This document shows positions 1 through 8,365 of a stretch of DNA of 41,616 nucleotides, piece by piece. The notes under the pieces are model-generated. The model saw only the letters and a program-made list of their open reading frames with translations. It had not been told where the DNA came from and did no database searches. The translations under genes and the position numbers were made by a program. The stretch spans positions 1 through 41,616 of the forward strand of contig CANJXY010000008.1 of NCBI GenBank assembly GCA_947478925.1, given 5' to 3'. Source of the stretch: Hyphomonadaceae bacterium (GTDB lineage: Bacteria > Pseudomonadota > Alphaproteobacteria > Caulobacterales > Hyphomonadaceae). Within the stretch, counting starts at the first letter, position 1. Each line of letters opens with the position of its first letter.

Positions 1-456
1 AAGAACGAACTCGGCATACCGCTGCCCTCTGGCCGCGTCATGGTGTTCGAGCGGGCCGGAAGCGGCGCAGCGGCCCAGCGCCTCCTCGCCGGCCAGACCA
101 CGCTGCGCGATCTTGCGATCGACGAGGAAACCGAACTGCGCCTCACGGGCGGCCCGGACATCCAGGCGCGGCAGGTCAATGAAAGCGTCGACATCACCCG
201 CACCCGCCCCGCCCTCCGCCCGATCCCCGGCGTGCGCGTGTCCGGTCGCACCGTCAGCGCGGTAAACCGGATCGAACTCAGCAACGCCCGCCCCTATCCT
301 GTGCAGGCCGAGGTTCGCATCGATCTCGATGACGGCCAGGAAATCGCGAGGTCGGACGTGACGCCCGGCAAGAAGAATGGCCAGCCGATCTTCAAGGTCA
401 CCCTCCCGGCCAACGACACGCTGAACATCCGCTACCAGACAGTGCAGTCCAACTGA
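1..456 (+). CDS. DUF4139 domain protein, C-terminal part (5' end outside window)
   Basis: The reading frame is open from base 1 and ends at TGA 454-456; the start lies upstream of the window. The 151 visible residues closely match the C-terminus of the next gene, for example LPSGRVMVFE, AQRLLAGQT and LRDLAI. This region corresponds to the end of DUF4139 proteins, secreted beta-rich proteins of unknown function. The stop overlaps the next start codon by one base (TGATG), so the two genes are probably translationally coupled. The visible part shows no catalytic motif. The family call rests mainly on similarity to the complete neighbour. Confidence 0.75.
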   Translation, partial: KNELGIPLPSGRVMVFERAGSGAAAQRLLAGQTTLRDLAIDEETELRLTGGPDIQARQVNESVDITRTRPALRPIPGVRVSGRTVSAVNRIELSNARPYPVQAEVRIDLDDGQEIARSDVTPGKKNGQPIFKVTLPANDTLNIRYQTVQSN

Positions 457-2123
457 TGCGCACCGTACACCTGCTTGGCCTCTTCAGCGCCGCCCTGGCC
501 ACCCTCGTCACGGTCCCCGCGGCTCTCGCGCAGGACGTGGCGGCTAGCCCGCCGGCAGACCTCTCGGTCACGGTCTATCGCGACCCGTATCGCCAGGCGG
601 GCGGCTTCAATCTCAACAACCTGAACGGCTTTGCGCTCATCACCGAAACCCGTCGGGTCACCATCCCCGCCGGCCAGCACCGCCTGCGTTTTGAAGGGGT
701 GGCGGATGGCATCGAACCCGCCTCGGCGATCGTGACGGGCCTGCCGTCCGGCGTGATCGAGAAAAACCGCGACGCCGCCCTGCTCAGCCCCTCGGCGCTG
801 GTCGACGCTGCCGCCGACCGCGATGGCCGCGTGATGCTCGCCCGCACCGATCCCGCGACCGGCAAGACGACGCGGGTTGACGGCAAGGTCAGGTCGGGCG
901 CCGGGGGCGGCGTGGTGTTCGAGACACCCGACGGCGTCGAGGCCCTGCGCTGCTCCGGCATGCCGGAGACGTTCAGCTTCGATGCCGACACGACGGGCCT
1001 TTCGGCCAAGCCGACGCTGTCCGTGCTCACGCGCACCGAAAAGCCGATCGAGGCGGTGGTGCAGCTATCCTATCTCTCGCGCGGGTTTGACTGGGCGGCG
1101 GATTACACCGCCGACATGTCGTCTTCCGGCAAGAAGCTCGATCTCGGCGCCTGGCTCACGCTGGCCAACGGCAATGGCACAGGCTTCGCCAATGCCCGCG
1201 TCCAGGTCGTCGCCGGCAAGCTGAACCGCTCCACGGGCTATATCGAGCCCATCAGCCTCGGCCAGCCCATCCTCGCCCGCTGCTGGCCGCAGGGCTCCAC
1301 CAGCGACACGCCCGAGCCGGTCTACATCGAACGCGCCTTCCCCCTCGGCTTCGACCCCTACCGCTATGACGGCCGCGCCGCCATGGCCATGCCAGCCCCA
1401 GCCCCACCCCCTCCTCCCCCTCCCCCCCCCGCCCCCGAAGCCGTGATGGCCGGCGCCAAGAGCGCCGAACAGGAAGACCTCGGCGATCTGAAGCTCTATC
1501 GCGTGCCTGATCGCACGACAGTCGCGAGCCGCCAGTCGAAACAGGTCCGCATGCTGGACCAGGACGACGTGCCGATCACGAAGATCCACGAGGCGTTCTA
1601 CTCAGCGAACTCCGCGCAAGGCTATGCGCCGTTGGCGATCATCCTGCGCACCGTGAATGACAAGAAGAACAATCTCGGCCTGCCACTCCCGTCTGGCCGC
1701 GTGGCTGTCTTCGAATCCGCTGGCTCAGGCGCATCCGCCCAACGTCTTCTGGCTGGCCAGACCAACTTGCGCGACCTCGCCATCAACGAAGAAACAGAGT
1801 TCCGTTTTCCGGGCGGCGCTGCCGTCCAAGCCCGGCAGGTCATCGAAACGCGAGATATCGCTCCGGGCAAGCCGCTTCCTTTCATGCCCGGCAAAGGCGA
1901 CCGCAAGGGCGCAAGCATCAGCGAGGTCAGCCGCATCGAAATCAACAATGCCCAGCCATACGCCGTGCAAGTCGAGATGCGTGTCTATGTGTTCAGCGGT
2001 CAGGAGATCGTGAAAGCCGACCATCCCGTCGCGCAAAAGAATGGCCAGCCGATTTTCCGCCTGACCGTGCCGGCCAACAGCGACGCTACGATCCGCTATC
2101 AGACGCAGGCATCGACGCGCTAG
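456..2123 (+). CDS. DUF4139 domain-containing secreted protein
   Basis: This is a 555-residue protein. An N-terminal signal peptide (about residues 1-25, ending ALA-QDV) predicts export to the periplasm or outer membrane. The body resembles DUF4139 proteins: an N-terminal strand-rich region with a TRRVTIPAGQHRLRFEGVADG segment, then a C-terminal beta domain ending near NGQPIFRLTVPAN. A proline-rich linker lies at about residues 313-330 and is encoded partly by a run of nine C (1422-1430). The start overlaps the stop of the upstream paralogue by one base. Function is unknown for the family, and no catalytic residues can be assigned. Tandem paralogy with the preceding gene indicates a local duplication. 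Confidence 0.8.
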   Translation: MRTVHLLGLFSAALATLVTVPAALAQDVAASPPADLSVTVYRDPYRQAGGFNLNNLNGFALITETRRVTIPAGQHRLRFEGVADGIEPASAIVTGLPSGVIEKNRDAALLSPSALVDAAADRDGRVMLARTDPATGKTTRVDGKVRSGAGGGVVFETPDGVEALRCSGMPETFSFDADTTGLSAKPTLSVLTRTEKPIEAVVQLSYLSRGFDWAADYTADMSSSGKKLDLGAWLTLANGNGTGFANARVQVVAGKLNRSTGYIEPISLGQPILARCWPQGSTSDTPEPVYIERAFPLGFDPYRYDGRAAMAMPAPAPPPPPPPPPAPEAVMAGAKSAEQEDLGDLKLYRVPDRTTVASRQSKQVRMLDQDDVPITKIHEAFYSANSAQGYAPLAIILRTVNDKKNNLGLPLPSGRVAVFESAGSGASAQRLLAGQTNLRDLAINEETEFRFPGGAAVQARQVIETRDIAPGKPLPFMPGKGDRKGASISEVSRIEINNAQPYAVQVEMRVYVFSGQEIVKADHPVAQKNGQPIFRLTVPANSDATIRYQTQASTR

Positions 2124-2256
2124 GCGCGTTCAGTCCTGAAACCCAACGAACACCATCGCCTCGTCCACTGTCTTGCGCCGCGAGACCAGGACAACCTCAT
2201 CTGAGTCCAACGCGAAACTTCGCTTCACGACCAAACAAAAGCGATGAAGCGGCCAA

Positions 2257-2946
2257 TCAGCCGCGGGGGGCCACCGGTGGATTGGGATAGGAGCCAGCTG
2301 CGGTGATTGCGGCGTCCGGCGCCCTGAGCATCTGCAGGTATAGCTCTTGGGGGTAAGCCATGTGCGGTTTGGTCGGATCATATGCCGGCTGCGGAACCGG
2401 GCTCGGCCCCGCATAGGCTGCCGGAGCGCGGAAGCGCGCCGCCTCCTCTCCCGAAATCCCCGCCTTCGCGAGCACGGACGGATCGATCCAGCTGTCTGGG
2501 TCGATGGCGGCGTGCGACGTCGCAACCTCCAACGTCATCTGGTCCGGTCCCGCGAAATAGATCGACCTGCACATGCCGTGATCGATCGGGCCCAGCACAT
2601 TCACACCGTGACTTCTGATGCGATCGCGCATCGCGACGAGATCTGCATCCGTGGCCACTCTGAACGCCAGATGCTGCAGCGTGCCAGGCGCACTCGGCAG
2701 CGCACCATTGCCCGCATGGGTCTTGCCCAGTTCGATCGGTATCTGGTCCACCGCCGGCAACTGCACGATCGAAAAGTACGAGTGATCCTCAAGACGCAGG
2801 AAGGCATGCAGCCCACCCGGCACGCCATGCATGTCGAACAACGCCACGAGTGGACATCCCATCACGTCCGAAAAGAAGGCGATGTGCTTTTTGATATCGC
2901 CCGCCATGAAAGCGAGGTGATGTATGCCGTTCGGGCTTTGCGACAT
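2257..2946 (-). CDS. VOC family (glyoxalase/extradiol dioxygenase fold) protein
   Basis: This is a 229-residue protein starting at the ATG at 2946, where the conserved NGIHHLAF strand begins. The open frame extends further upstream, but that part lacks coding character and runs into the divergent gene. One vicinal-oxygen-chelate unit fills residues 7-145. Candidate metal ligands are His10 (HHLAF), His92 (QHLAF) and Glu140 (MTLEV), the usual His/His/Glu pattern of the superfamily. About 80 further residues are proline-rich and of unknown role. The neighbour is a divergently transcribed alpha/beta hydrolase, a pairing compatible with aromatic or cyclic compound breakdown, but the substrate cannot be read from the sequence. 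It could equally be a lyase or isomerase of the same fold. Confidence 0.8.
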   Translation of the reverse strand: MSQSPNGIHHLAFMAGDIKKHIAFFSDVMGCPLVALFDMHGVPGGLHAFLRLEDHSYFSIVQLPAVDQIPIELGKTHAGNGALPSAPGTLQHLAFRVATDADLVAMRDRIRSHGVNVLGPIDHGMCRSIYFAGPDQMTLEVATSHAAIDPDSWIDPSVLAKAGISGEEAARFRAPAAYAGPSPVPQPAYDPTKPHMAYPQELYLQMLRAPDAAITAAGSYPNPPVAPRG

Positions 2947-3141
2947 CCGAAACTCCGCAGTGGATCCTGGCTGCCGCCAGCTTGAAACATGTTGGCCAGT
3001 GCAGTCTAGCCACCTGCAAATCCGGTTGTCGTCGCGTCCTTGCGTTGTCACGCAGATGCGCTCCGCATGGACTTGCGATTGCCCGCCCCTATTCTCGTCG
3101 TAGCGCTCAAAGGAACGAGCAAATCGAGAGACTGATTGCGC

Positions 3142-4290
3142 ATGGCCCTGATCCGCGAACCCTATGGTTACGTCTATGCCGAAGACAGCGTCCTGAAGGA
3201 GGTCTATGGCGGCCCGTCGGGTCAGGTCTTCGTCGAATGCATGCGTATCCATCGCGACAACACGACCTCGAAGACAGCCATCCTTTTCAGTCACCCGATC
3301 GGCGGCGGATCCTTCCTGCCGCTCGTGACGGCGCTCGCTCGCGAAGGTCATCACGTCATCTATTGCAATACGCGCTACCGCGGAAATGACACGGCGCTTA
3401 TCCTCGAGAAATGCGTACTCGATCTCGGCGCCTGCATTGCGGACCTGAAGCAGCGTTTTGGATATGAGAAAGTGATCCTGGGGGGATGGTCCGGCGGCGG
3501 ATCACTGGCGCTTTTCTATCAGGACCAGGCCGAACGACCGACCATCACCCACACGCCTGCGGGCGACCCGGCTGATCTGATCGGCGCAAAGCTGCAACCC
3601 GCAGACGGCGTCATGCTTCTCGCCGCCCACATCAGCCGCTCTGTTACGCTAACCGAGTGGATGGACCCGTCGATCCGCGATGAAGACCATCCGTTCGACC
3701 GCGGCAACGACCTGAACATATTTGCCGCGAACGCCGCGAAGCCACCTTACACCGACGCCTTTGTCGCCCGCTTCCGTGCGGCGCAGATCGCGCGCAATCG
3801 CCGTATCACGGCGCGTGTGAAGGCGACGCTTGAGGACCTGAAAGCCGCCAGCGAGCCGAATGCCGAGCGCCCCTTCGTCGTCAATGGCACCATGTGCGAT
3901 GTGCGCTGGACCGACCCGACACAGGATCCATCCGACCGCCGTCCCTACACGTGTTATCTCGGCGACCCGCGCATCGCGAATGACGGCCCGGTCGGCCTTG
4001 CCCGCTTCACGACACTTCGATCCTGGCTGTCGCAATGGAGCTATGACGACAGCTGCGCCAACGGCCTCCTCAATGCCGCGCGCATTAGCGTGCCGGTGCT
4101 GGTGATAAACAACACCGCCGATCTCGCCTGCACGCCGAGCCATGCGCAACGCCTGTTCGAAGCGGTCGCGTCCAAAGACAAGCAGTACGTCGATGTGAAG
4201 GGCGCAGATCACTACTACATTGAACGGCCGGACCTGCTGCCGGTTGCTGTCAAAGCGGTTTCGGACTGGCTGTCAGGTCGAGGCTTTTGA
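3142..4290 (+). CDS. alpha/beta hydrolase
   Basis: This is a 382-residue protein from the ATG at 3142; a TTG two codons upstream (3136) is a less likely start. The sequence shows an alpha/beta hydrolase core: ILFSHPIGGG (oxyanion region), the nucleophile elbow GGWSGGG with Ser at about residue 117, and near the C-terminus VPVLVINNTADLACTP (acid Asp) and KGADHYYI (catalytic His). There is no signal peptide, so it is probably cytoplasmic. The gene is divergent from the VOC-fold gene (about 195 bp apart) and convergent with ctaA, overlapping its 3' end by 18 bases. The substrate is unknown; an esterase or C-C bond hydrolase role beside a possible dioxygenase is inference only. Confidence 0.8.
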   Translation: MALIREPYGYVYAEDSVLKEVYGGPSGQVFVECMRIHRDNTTSKTAILFSHPIGGGSFLPLVTALAREGHHVIYCNTRYRGNDTALILEKCVLDLGACIADLKQRFGYEKVILGGWSGGGSLALFYQDQAERPTITHTPAGDPADLIGAKLQPADGVMLLAAHISRSVTLTEWMDPSIRDEDHPFDRGNDLNIFAANAAKPPYTDAFVARFRAAQIARNRRITARVKATLEDLKAASEPNAERPFVVNGTMCDVRWTDPTQDPSDRRPYTCYLGDPRIANDGPVGLARFTTLRSWLSQWSYDDSCANGLLNAARISVPVLVINNTADLACTPSHAQRLFEAVASKDKQYVDVKGADHYYIERPDLLPVAVKAVSDWLSGRGF

Positions 4291-5331
4291 TCCACTGAGC
4301 GTCCATACCAGCCGCGTCGCCGCGAGCAGCACCACAACGCCCAGCGCCTGGTGCGTCAGCGACATGTCGAGCGGTGCAGCTCGCATCAGCGTTGCAATGC
4401 CCAGCACCGCCTGCGCGACGACCAGCCCGCCGAACAACCGGAACAGCGACCAGTGCGTCGCGCGAAATTTCCACCCACACCACACCGCTGTCGCGAGCAA
4501 TCCATACGCTGTCAGGCGATGCAAGAACTGCGTCGTCGCTGTATTCTCGAACAGATTTCGCCAGAACGGATCCAGCGTCCACATCGTGCTCGGGATCGCT
4601 TCGCCCGACATCAGCGGCCAGTCGGTATACCCGCGCCCTGCATCCAGCCCGGCCACCAGCGCGCCCAGCGCCATCTGCACGCCCACGATCCAGACGATCG
4701 CATTCGTCCACGGCCTGGCCTGAACCGGCGCTTCGCGCCGTGTAGCGCCCAGTTCCAGCCACAGCCAGAAACAGTACGCGATGATCAGGAGCGCGAGACA
4801 GAAGTGCGTCATCAGGCGGTAAGGCGCGACGGACGTCAGGTCGGAGTTCACGCCCGACGCCACCATCCACCAGCCGATCGCGCCCTGCAGGCCACCAAGC
4901 ACGAACAGTGTGATCAGATGCGGCAGCAGTTTCTTCGTCGTGCGACCCGTGAGGAGGAAGAACAGGAACGGGATCGCAAACACCACGCCGATCACGCGAC
5001 CAAGCTGCCTGTGGCTCCATTCCCACCAGTAAATGCCCTTGAAGCCCGCAAGGTCCATGTTTGCGTTCAGGATCTGCCCCTGCGCCGTCATGGTCTGGTA
5101 TTTGTGGAAGGCATCCTGCCAGTCGGCATTCGACATCGGGGGGATCGCGCCCAGCAGGGGCTGCCACTCGGTGATCGACAGTCCGCTGTCGGTCAGCCGG
5201 GTCGCACCTCCGACCAGGATCATAAGGTAGACCATCAACGCGATCAGCAGCAGCCACGCGCGCACCAGCCCGACGCCCCTGGCGGGAGCCATGGAATTCA
5301 CTGGGAAATCTGTGGCGACGGCGTCACTCAT
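4273..5331 (-). CDS. ctaA: haem A synthase (COX15/CtaA)
   Basis: This is a 352-residue polytopic inner-membrane protein with about eight hydrophobic segments. CtaA oxidises the methyl group of haem O to make haem A for aa3-type cytochrome oxidases. Family signatures are present: VGGATRLTDSGLSITEW in the first loop, WWEWSHRQLGR (haem-ligand His region), the paired FLHRLTAYG and SLTHQALG histidine segments, and GRGYTDWPLMSG. Length fits the alphaproteobacterial type 2 enzymes. It starts at ATG 5331, diverging from the small DUF2842 gene. Its 3' end overlaps the hydrolase stop by 18 bases on the opposite strand. Oxidase subunit genes are not in the window. Confidence 0.95.
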   Translation of the reverse strand: MSDAVATDFPVNSMAPARGVGLVRAWLLLIALMVYLMILVGGATRLTDSGLSITEWQPLLGAIPPMSNADWQDAFHKYQTMTAQGQILNANMDLAGFKGIYWWEWSHRQLGRVIGVVFAIPFLFFLLTGRTTKKLLPHLITLFVLGGLQGAIGWWMVASGVNSDLTSVAPYRLMTHFCLALLIIAYCFWLWLELGATRREAPVQARPWTNAIVWIVGVQMALGALVAGLDAGRGYTDWPLMSGEAIPSTMWTLDPFWRNLFENTATTQFLHRLTAYGLLATAVWCGWKFRATHWSLFRLFGGLVVAQAVLGIATLMRAAPLDMSLTHQALGVVVLLAATRLVWTLSGSKAST

Positions 5332-5395
5332 TGCGCGCTTATCCTACCTGTGAGAACGGAAGACCAGCGGAGAGAAAGCCGCAGGAGCCTGTCAC

Positions 5396-5608
5396 GTGCG
5401 CAAAATGATTGGATCGCTGATCCTGCTGGTCTGGATGGTGGGCTACATCGCCGTGGCCGCCGTTGTGGGCGATCGCATCGCCAGCGAGCACTGGGCCTGG
5501 AAGCTGCTCTATTTCCCTATCGTCGGCATGGCTTGGGTTATTCCGCTGCGCCCGCTCCTCCGTTGGATTCACGCCAGGGACGTTCCGCGCGAAAGCCCGG
5601 ACGTCTAG
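5396..5608 (+). CDS. DUF2842 small membrane protein
   Basis: This is a 70-residue protein starting with GTG at 5396, preceded by a good ribosome-binding site (GCAGGAG, about 8 bases upstream). The ATG at 5405 is an alternative. It contains two hydrophobic helices (about residues 5-25 and 35-52) and ends with the PLRPLLRWI segment that I associate with the alphaproteobacterial DUF2842 family. It is divergent from ctaA, and this family is often found beside that gene; a role around cytochrome oxidase or haem A is guilt by association only. The family function is unknown. Confidence 0.7.
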   Translation: MRKMIGSLILLVWMVGYIAVAAVVGDRIASEHWAWKLLYFPIVGMAWVIPLRPLLRWIHARDVPRESPDV

Positions 5609-5807
5609 TAAACACCTCCGCGCCGAAGCCTATGGGGAGAACCACCAAAACGGAGGCGGTGAAGACATGCTATTTCATCGTGTATCCCGCCGATAGAAGC
5701 GAGCCCCAACGCCCGCAGAACGCGATCGTTCAGGCCCGATCCTCATTCGTGCAACGCAGCAGTCCGCATTGCTTCGTTTGCTCAACGATGTGAAAGACGT
5801 TTCATCT

Positions 5808-6287
5808 TCACGCGAGCGCCTTCTCTATGGCGCCACGTAACTCTGCACTGGTCGGCTCGACCTTGGACTTAAACGCGGCCACCGGCTTGCCCGTCCTGTC
5901 AGTCAGCAGCTTGTGAAAATTCCACGCGGGATGCGCGGCACGCCCCAGCTGTTCACGCATCCAGTGAAAGTAGGGATGGGCGTGCGCGCCCTTAACGTGC
6001 GTCTTTCCCGTCATCGGAAAAGTCACTGCATAGGTCACCGCACAGAACGCGGCGATCTCGGTTTCCTTCGCAGGTTCCTGCCACAGGAATTGGTTGCAAG
6101 GTACGCCCAGCACGGTGAGCCCTCGGCTATGGTAATCCTGGTAGAGCTTCTGGAGCCCCGTATACTGAGGCGTGAACCCGCACCTGGAAGCGACGTTCAC
6201 AACCAACAATGCTTGCCCCTCGAAGCTTTTCAGCGGCAGCGGCGCCCCATTGATGCTGGTAAACTCGAAATCGAATGCAGTGCTCAT
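5808..6287 (-). CDS. glutathione peroxidase family protein (copy 1)
   Basis: This is a 159-residue protein from ATG 6287. It is a thioredoxin-fold peroxidase of the Gpx/BtuE family that reduces peroxides with a thiol reductant. The catalytic set is visible: peroxidatic Cys36 in NVASRCGFTPQY, Gln66 in GVPCNQF, Trp122-Asn123 in WNFHKLL, and a candidate resolving Cys82 (FC). The usual GGQEP following NQF is changed to LWQEP. The gene begins one base after the stop of the second gpx copy (TAG at 6289-6291 on this strand), so the pair forms a two-gene operon. Cysteine-type bacterial enzymes often use thioredoxin rather than glutathione; the donor here is unknown. Confidence 0.92.
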   Translation of the reverse strand: MSTAFDFEFTSINGAPLPLKSFEGQALLVVNVASRCGFTPQYTGLQKLYQDYHSRGLTVLGVPCNQFLWQEPAKETEIAAFCAVTYAVTFPMTGKTHVKGAHAHPYFHWMREQLGRAAHPAWNFHKLLTDRTGKPVAAFKSKVEPTSAELRGAIEKALA

Positions 6288-6288
6288 G

Positions 6289-6765
6289 CTAGAGCGCACC
6301 GTCGATGGCTTGCGCAATCTCGGGAGCCAGCGGCTCCGTGCGCGGGCCGAATGCAGCGACTGCCTTGCCATCCTTGCCAAACAGCAGCTTGTGAAAATTC
6401 CACAGCGGATCCGCCGGCTCGCCCAGCTCCTTCTTCATCCACTTGTAGAACGGATGCGCCGAGTCGCCTTTCACGTCAGTCTTCTCCGTAAGCGGGAAAT
6501 CGACCCCGAACGTCGTCGAACAGAAGGTCGCGATCTCCTCGTTCGTCCCGGGCTCCTGCCCCATAAACTGGTTCGACGGTACGCCGAGCACGACGAGACC
6601 TTTCTCGCGCTTGTCATGATAGAGCTGCACCAGTCCCTCATACTGCGGCGTCAGCCCGCACTTTGAGGCGACATTCACCACCAGGACTGGATGCCCGGCG
6701 AACTGGCTGAGCGACAGGAGCTTGCCGTCGATTGTGTTGAAGCTGAAATCGTGTGCTGTGGTCAT
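6289..6765 (-). CDS. glutathione peroxidase family protein (copy 2)
   Basis: This is a 158-residue paralogue of the adjacent gene and the first of the pair, starting at ATG 6765. Catalytic residues occupy identical positions: Cys36 (NVASKCGLTPQY), Gln66 (GVPSNQF), Trp122-Asn123 (WNFHKLL) and Cys82 in the resolving region. It keeps the near-canonical MGQEP after NQF, so it looks the more typical of the two. The two proteins are clearly related but differ at many positions, so the duplication is not recent. The role is peroxide or lipid hydroperoxide detoxification in the cytoplasm; there is no signal peptide. Confidence 0.92.
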   Translation of the reverse strand: MTTAHDFSFNTIDGKLLSLSQFAGHPVLVVNVASKCGLTPQYEGLVQLYHDKREKGLVVLGVPSNQFMGQEPGTNEEIATFCSTTFGVDFPLTEKTDVKGDSAHPFYKWMKKELGEPADPLWNFHKLLFGKDGKAVAAFGPRTEPLAPEIAQAIDGAL

Positions 6766-6903
6766 GCGCCTCTCCGGATTTGCTCGGCTTTTGCATCGTG
6801 CTAGGACTCATACGCAAGCGCGCAGCGTCTGCACAGGGTCGGCGGCGTATGCTTCACCTAAGACTGGCATGGGCGCTCACTCGCAACTAGCTGGAGCGAT
6901 CGT

Positions 6904-7539
6904 ATGCAAGGGGGAATGTTCGGCGCAGCCCTCGCGACCGCGATCCTTTCCACGTCCTGCGGTCAATCCGAGGAGGCGGTGAGGCCCCCCGGGCCAGAAT
7001 CCGCCGCCAGCCCACCCATGGCGCCCGTCTCCGACTTCGCTGTCGCAGGCCAAGACGTCACCTTCCTGTTTGGTCGCGGCCATCTGCGTATTCCAGATGG
7101 CTGGCAGCAGCTGGCAAACGCTGCACACCCACTCGAAATCGAAATTGAATCGGTCCGCCACAGAAAATCGGCGGACACATGGGCAATCTGCCGCCTCACA
7201 AAGATGAGCGCCCCAAACTTCGCGCTCGCCTCGCAGGACACGTTGAACCGCTACATCGATACACTCTGGGACTCGACGGTCGCCCGATACACATCGACTG
7301 GCGTCGATGTTGCGGTCGACTATCCCGTCCTGAGCTCCGGCATACGCGCCAAGTCTTTGAGATTCACGATCGAAGATACAGACATGCTTGTGTACGGCAT
7401 CGCCCTGGTCAACGGCCCCGTGCTGCACGGGACCGTGATCTCCTGCGACGGCAGTTCCCCGATGGCCGCTAAGGATCGCGCCGAAATCGCGACGTTGGCA
7501 GCGTCCTTCCGATACGACCGCGCCCAGGTCGCCGACTAG
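6904..7539 (+). CDS. putative lipoprotein, unknown function
   Basis: This is a 211-residue protein. The ATG at 6904 is preceded by TGGAG at a suitable distance. The N-terminus is hydrophobic and followed by STSCGQSEE, a weak lipobox, so membrane attachment is possible rather than certain. After a proline-rich linker, one compact domain (about residues 45-205) contains GRGHLRIPDGWQQL and LAASFRYD, a layout seen in small periplasmic proteins, but I do not recognise a family. The gene is convergent with the acyltransferase: both stop codons lie in the same CTAG (7536-7539). Base composition matches its neighbours. Confidence 0.6.
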   Translation: MQGGMFGAALATAILSTSCGQSEEAVRPPGPESAASPPMAPVSDFAVAGQDVTFLFGRGHLRIPDGWQQLANAAHPLEIEIESVRHRKSADTWAICRLTKMSAPNFALASQDTLNRYIDTLWDSTVARYTSTGVDVAVDYPVLSSGIRAKSLRFTIEDTDMLVYGIALVNGPVLHGTVISCDGSSPMAAKDRAEIATLAASFRYDRAQVAD

Positions 7540-8303
7540 TTAGTCACGTCTTCGATGACACGCGAAGGCTTCCGCTTCACTCCATTCGCCCTGTCCCACT
7601 CACGGCCTTCCTCAACAAGCCGATCCGTGTTCAGGCGGATCGCATCCCCCAGCGCCTTGACCATTTCATCTTTGCCGAGCCCCGGCGCGATCGGATCGAG
7701 AAACTCGATCACCGCTGGACCCGGGTACTTCGCGTAGTCCTGCTCCTGCCAGCGCAGCCCGAGGCTCGTCGCCACAGGTACGACGGGCCATTGCGAGGCT
7801 TCCTGCATGTGCCACACACCGGCGCGAATGCGTTTGTGCTCGCCCACCTTGCAGAGATGACCTTCCGGATAGATCAATACGATGCGCTTGTCCTCGGCCG
7901 CCTTTGCAAAACTCTGCGCCAGATCCTTGCGCGCTTCCGGTCCGCCGCAATTGTCGATCACGATGGCGCCCAGCTTCTCCAGCACCTTGGGTACAAGCGG
8001 AAACCGCTCAAGGTGGTCGCCCGTCACGAACGCGACATCGTCGAATTGGACATACATCAGGAAGCCATCGCCATAGCTCGAGTGTTTCGGCGCGAGGATG
8101 AACGGCGCCGGCGGGAGGCGTTCGCGCCCGCGCACCTCGGGTCGGATGCCGACCAACTTCATCAACTGCACCATGCGTCTGGTGTACCGCTTCACCGCCC
8201 AGCGCACGCCCTTGCGCCCCGGCGCCAGCGCCAGCAGCGCCGCCATCAAAACGTAGAGAATGGAAATCCACCAGAACCCGACGCAGAAAGCGAACGCGCG
8301 CAT
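7536..8303 (-). CDS. 1-acyl-sn-glycerol-3-phosphate acyltransferase (PlsC family)
   Basis: This is a 255-residue protein from ATG 8303; an upstream in-frame start at 8342 would add 13 unlikely residues. An N-terminal membrane segment (about 5-28) precedes the LPLAT domain. The HX4D catalytic motif is His74-SSYG-Asp79, and the downstream YPEGHL segment (about 145-150) corresponds to the acceptor-binding EGTR-like block. The predicted reaction is transfer of an acyl chain to lysophosphatidate, giving phosphatidate at the inner membrane. Many genomes carry several PlsC paralogues, so this may be an accessory acyltransferase with another lysolipid acceptor. It is convergent with the preceding putative lipoprotein gene. 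Confidence 0.88.
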   Translation of the reverse strand: MRAFAFCVGFWWISILYVLMAALLALAPGRKGVRWAVKRYTRRMVQLMKLVGIRPEVRGRERLPPAPFILAPKHSSYGDGFLMYVQFDDVAFVTGDHLERFPLVPKVLEKLGAIVIDNCGGPEARKDLAQSFAKAAEDKRIVLIYPEGHLCKVGEHKRIRAGVWHMQEASQWPVVPVATSLGLRWQEQDYAKYPGPAVIEFLDPIAPGLGKDEMVKALGDAIRLNTDRLVEEGREWDRANGVKRKPSRVIEDVTN

Positions 8304-8365
8304 GTGCCCCCCACCAAAAAGGTCTCCATGCCCGCGTCGCATTCGCCGCGTATCAGGTCAACGTC

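Noticed and set aside
1065-1589. Long minus-strand open frame (174 codons) opposite the DUF4139 gene
   Set aside because: Its composition is the Gly/Arg/Ala-rich pattern typical of antisense frames in GC-rich genes, and it overlaps a real gene completely.
2130-2256. Minus-strand coding-like tail after the VOC gene (ends VDEAMVFVGFQD)
   Set aside because: About 35 residues look protein-like, but there is no good start or ribosome-binding site and the longer frame overlaps the VOC gene. It may be a gene remnant but cannot be supported.
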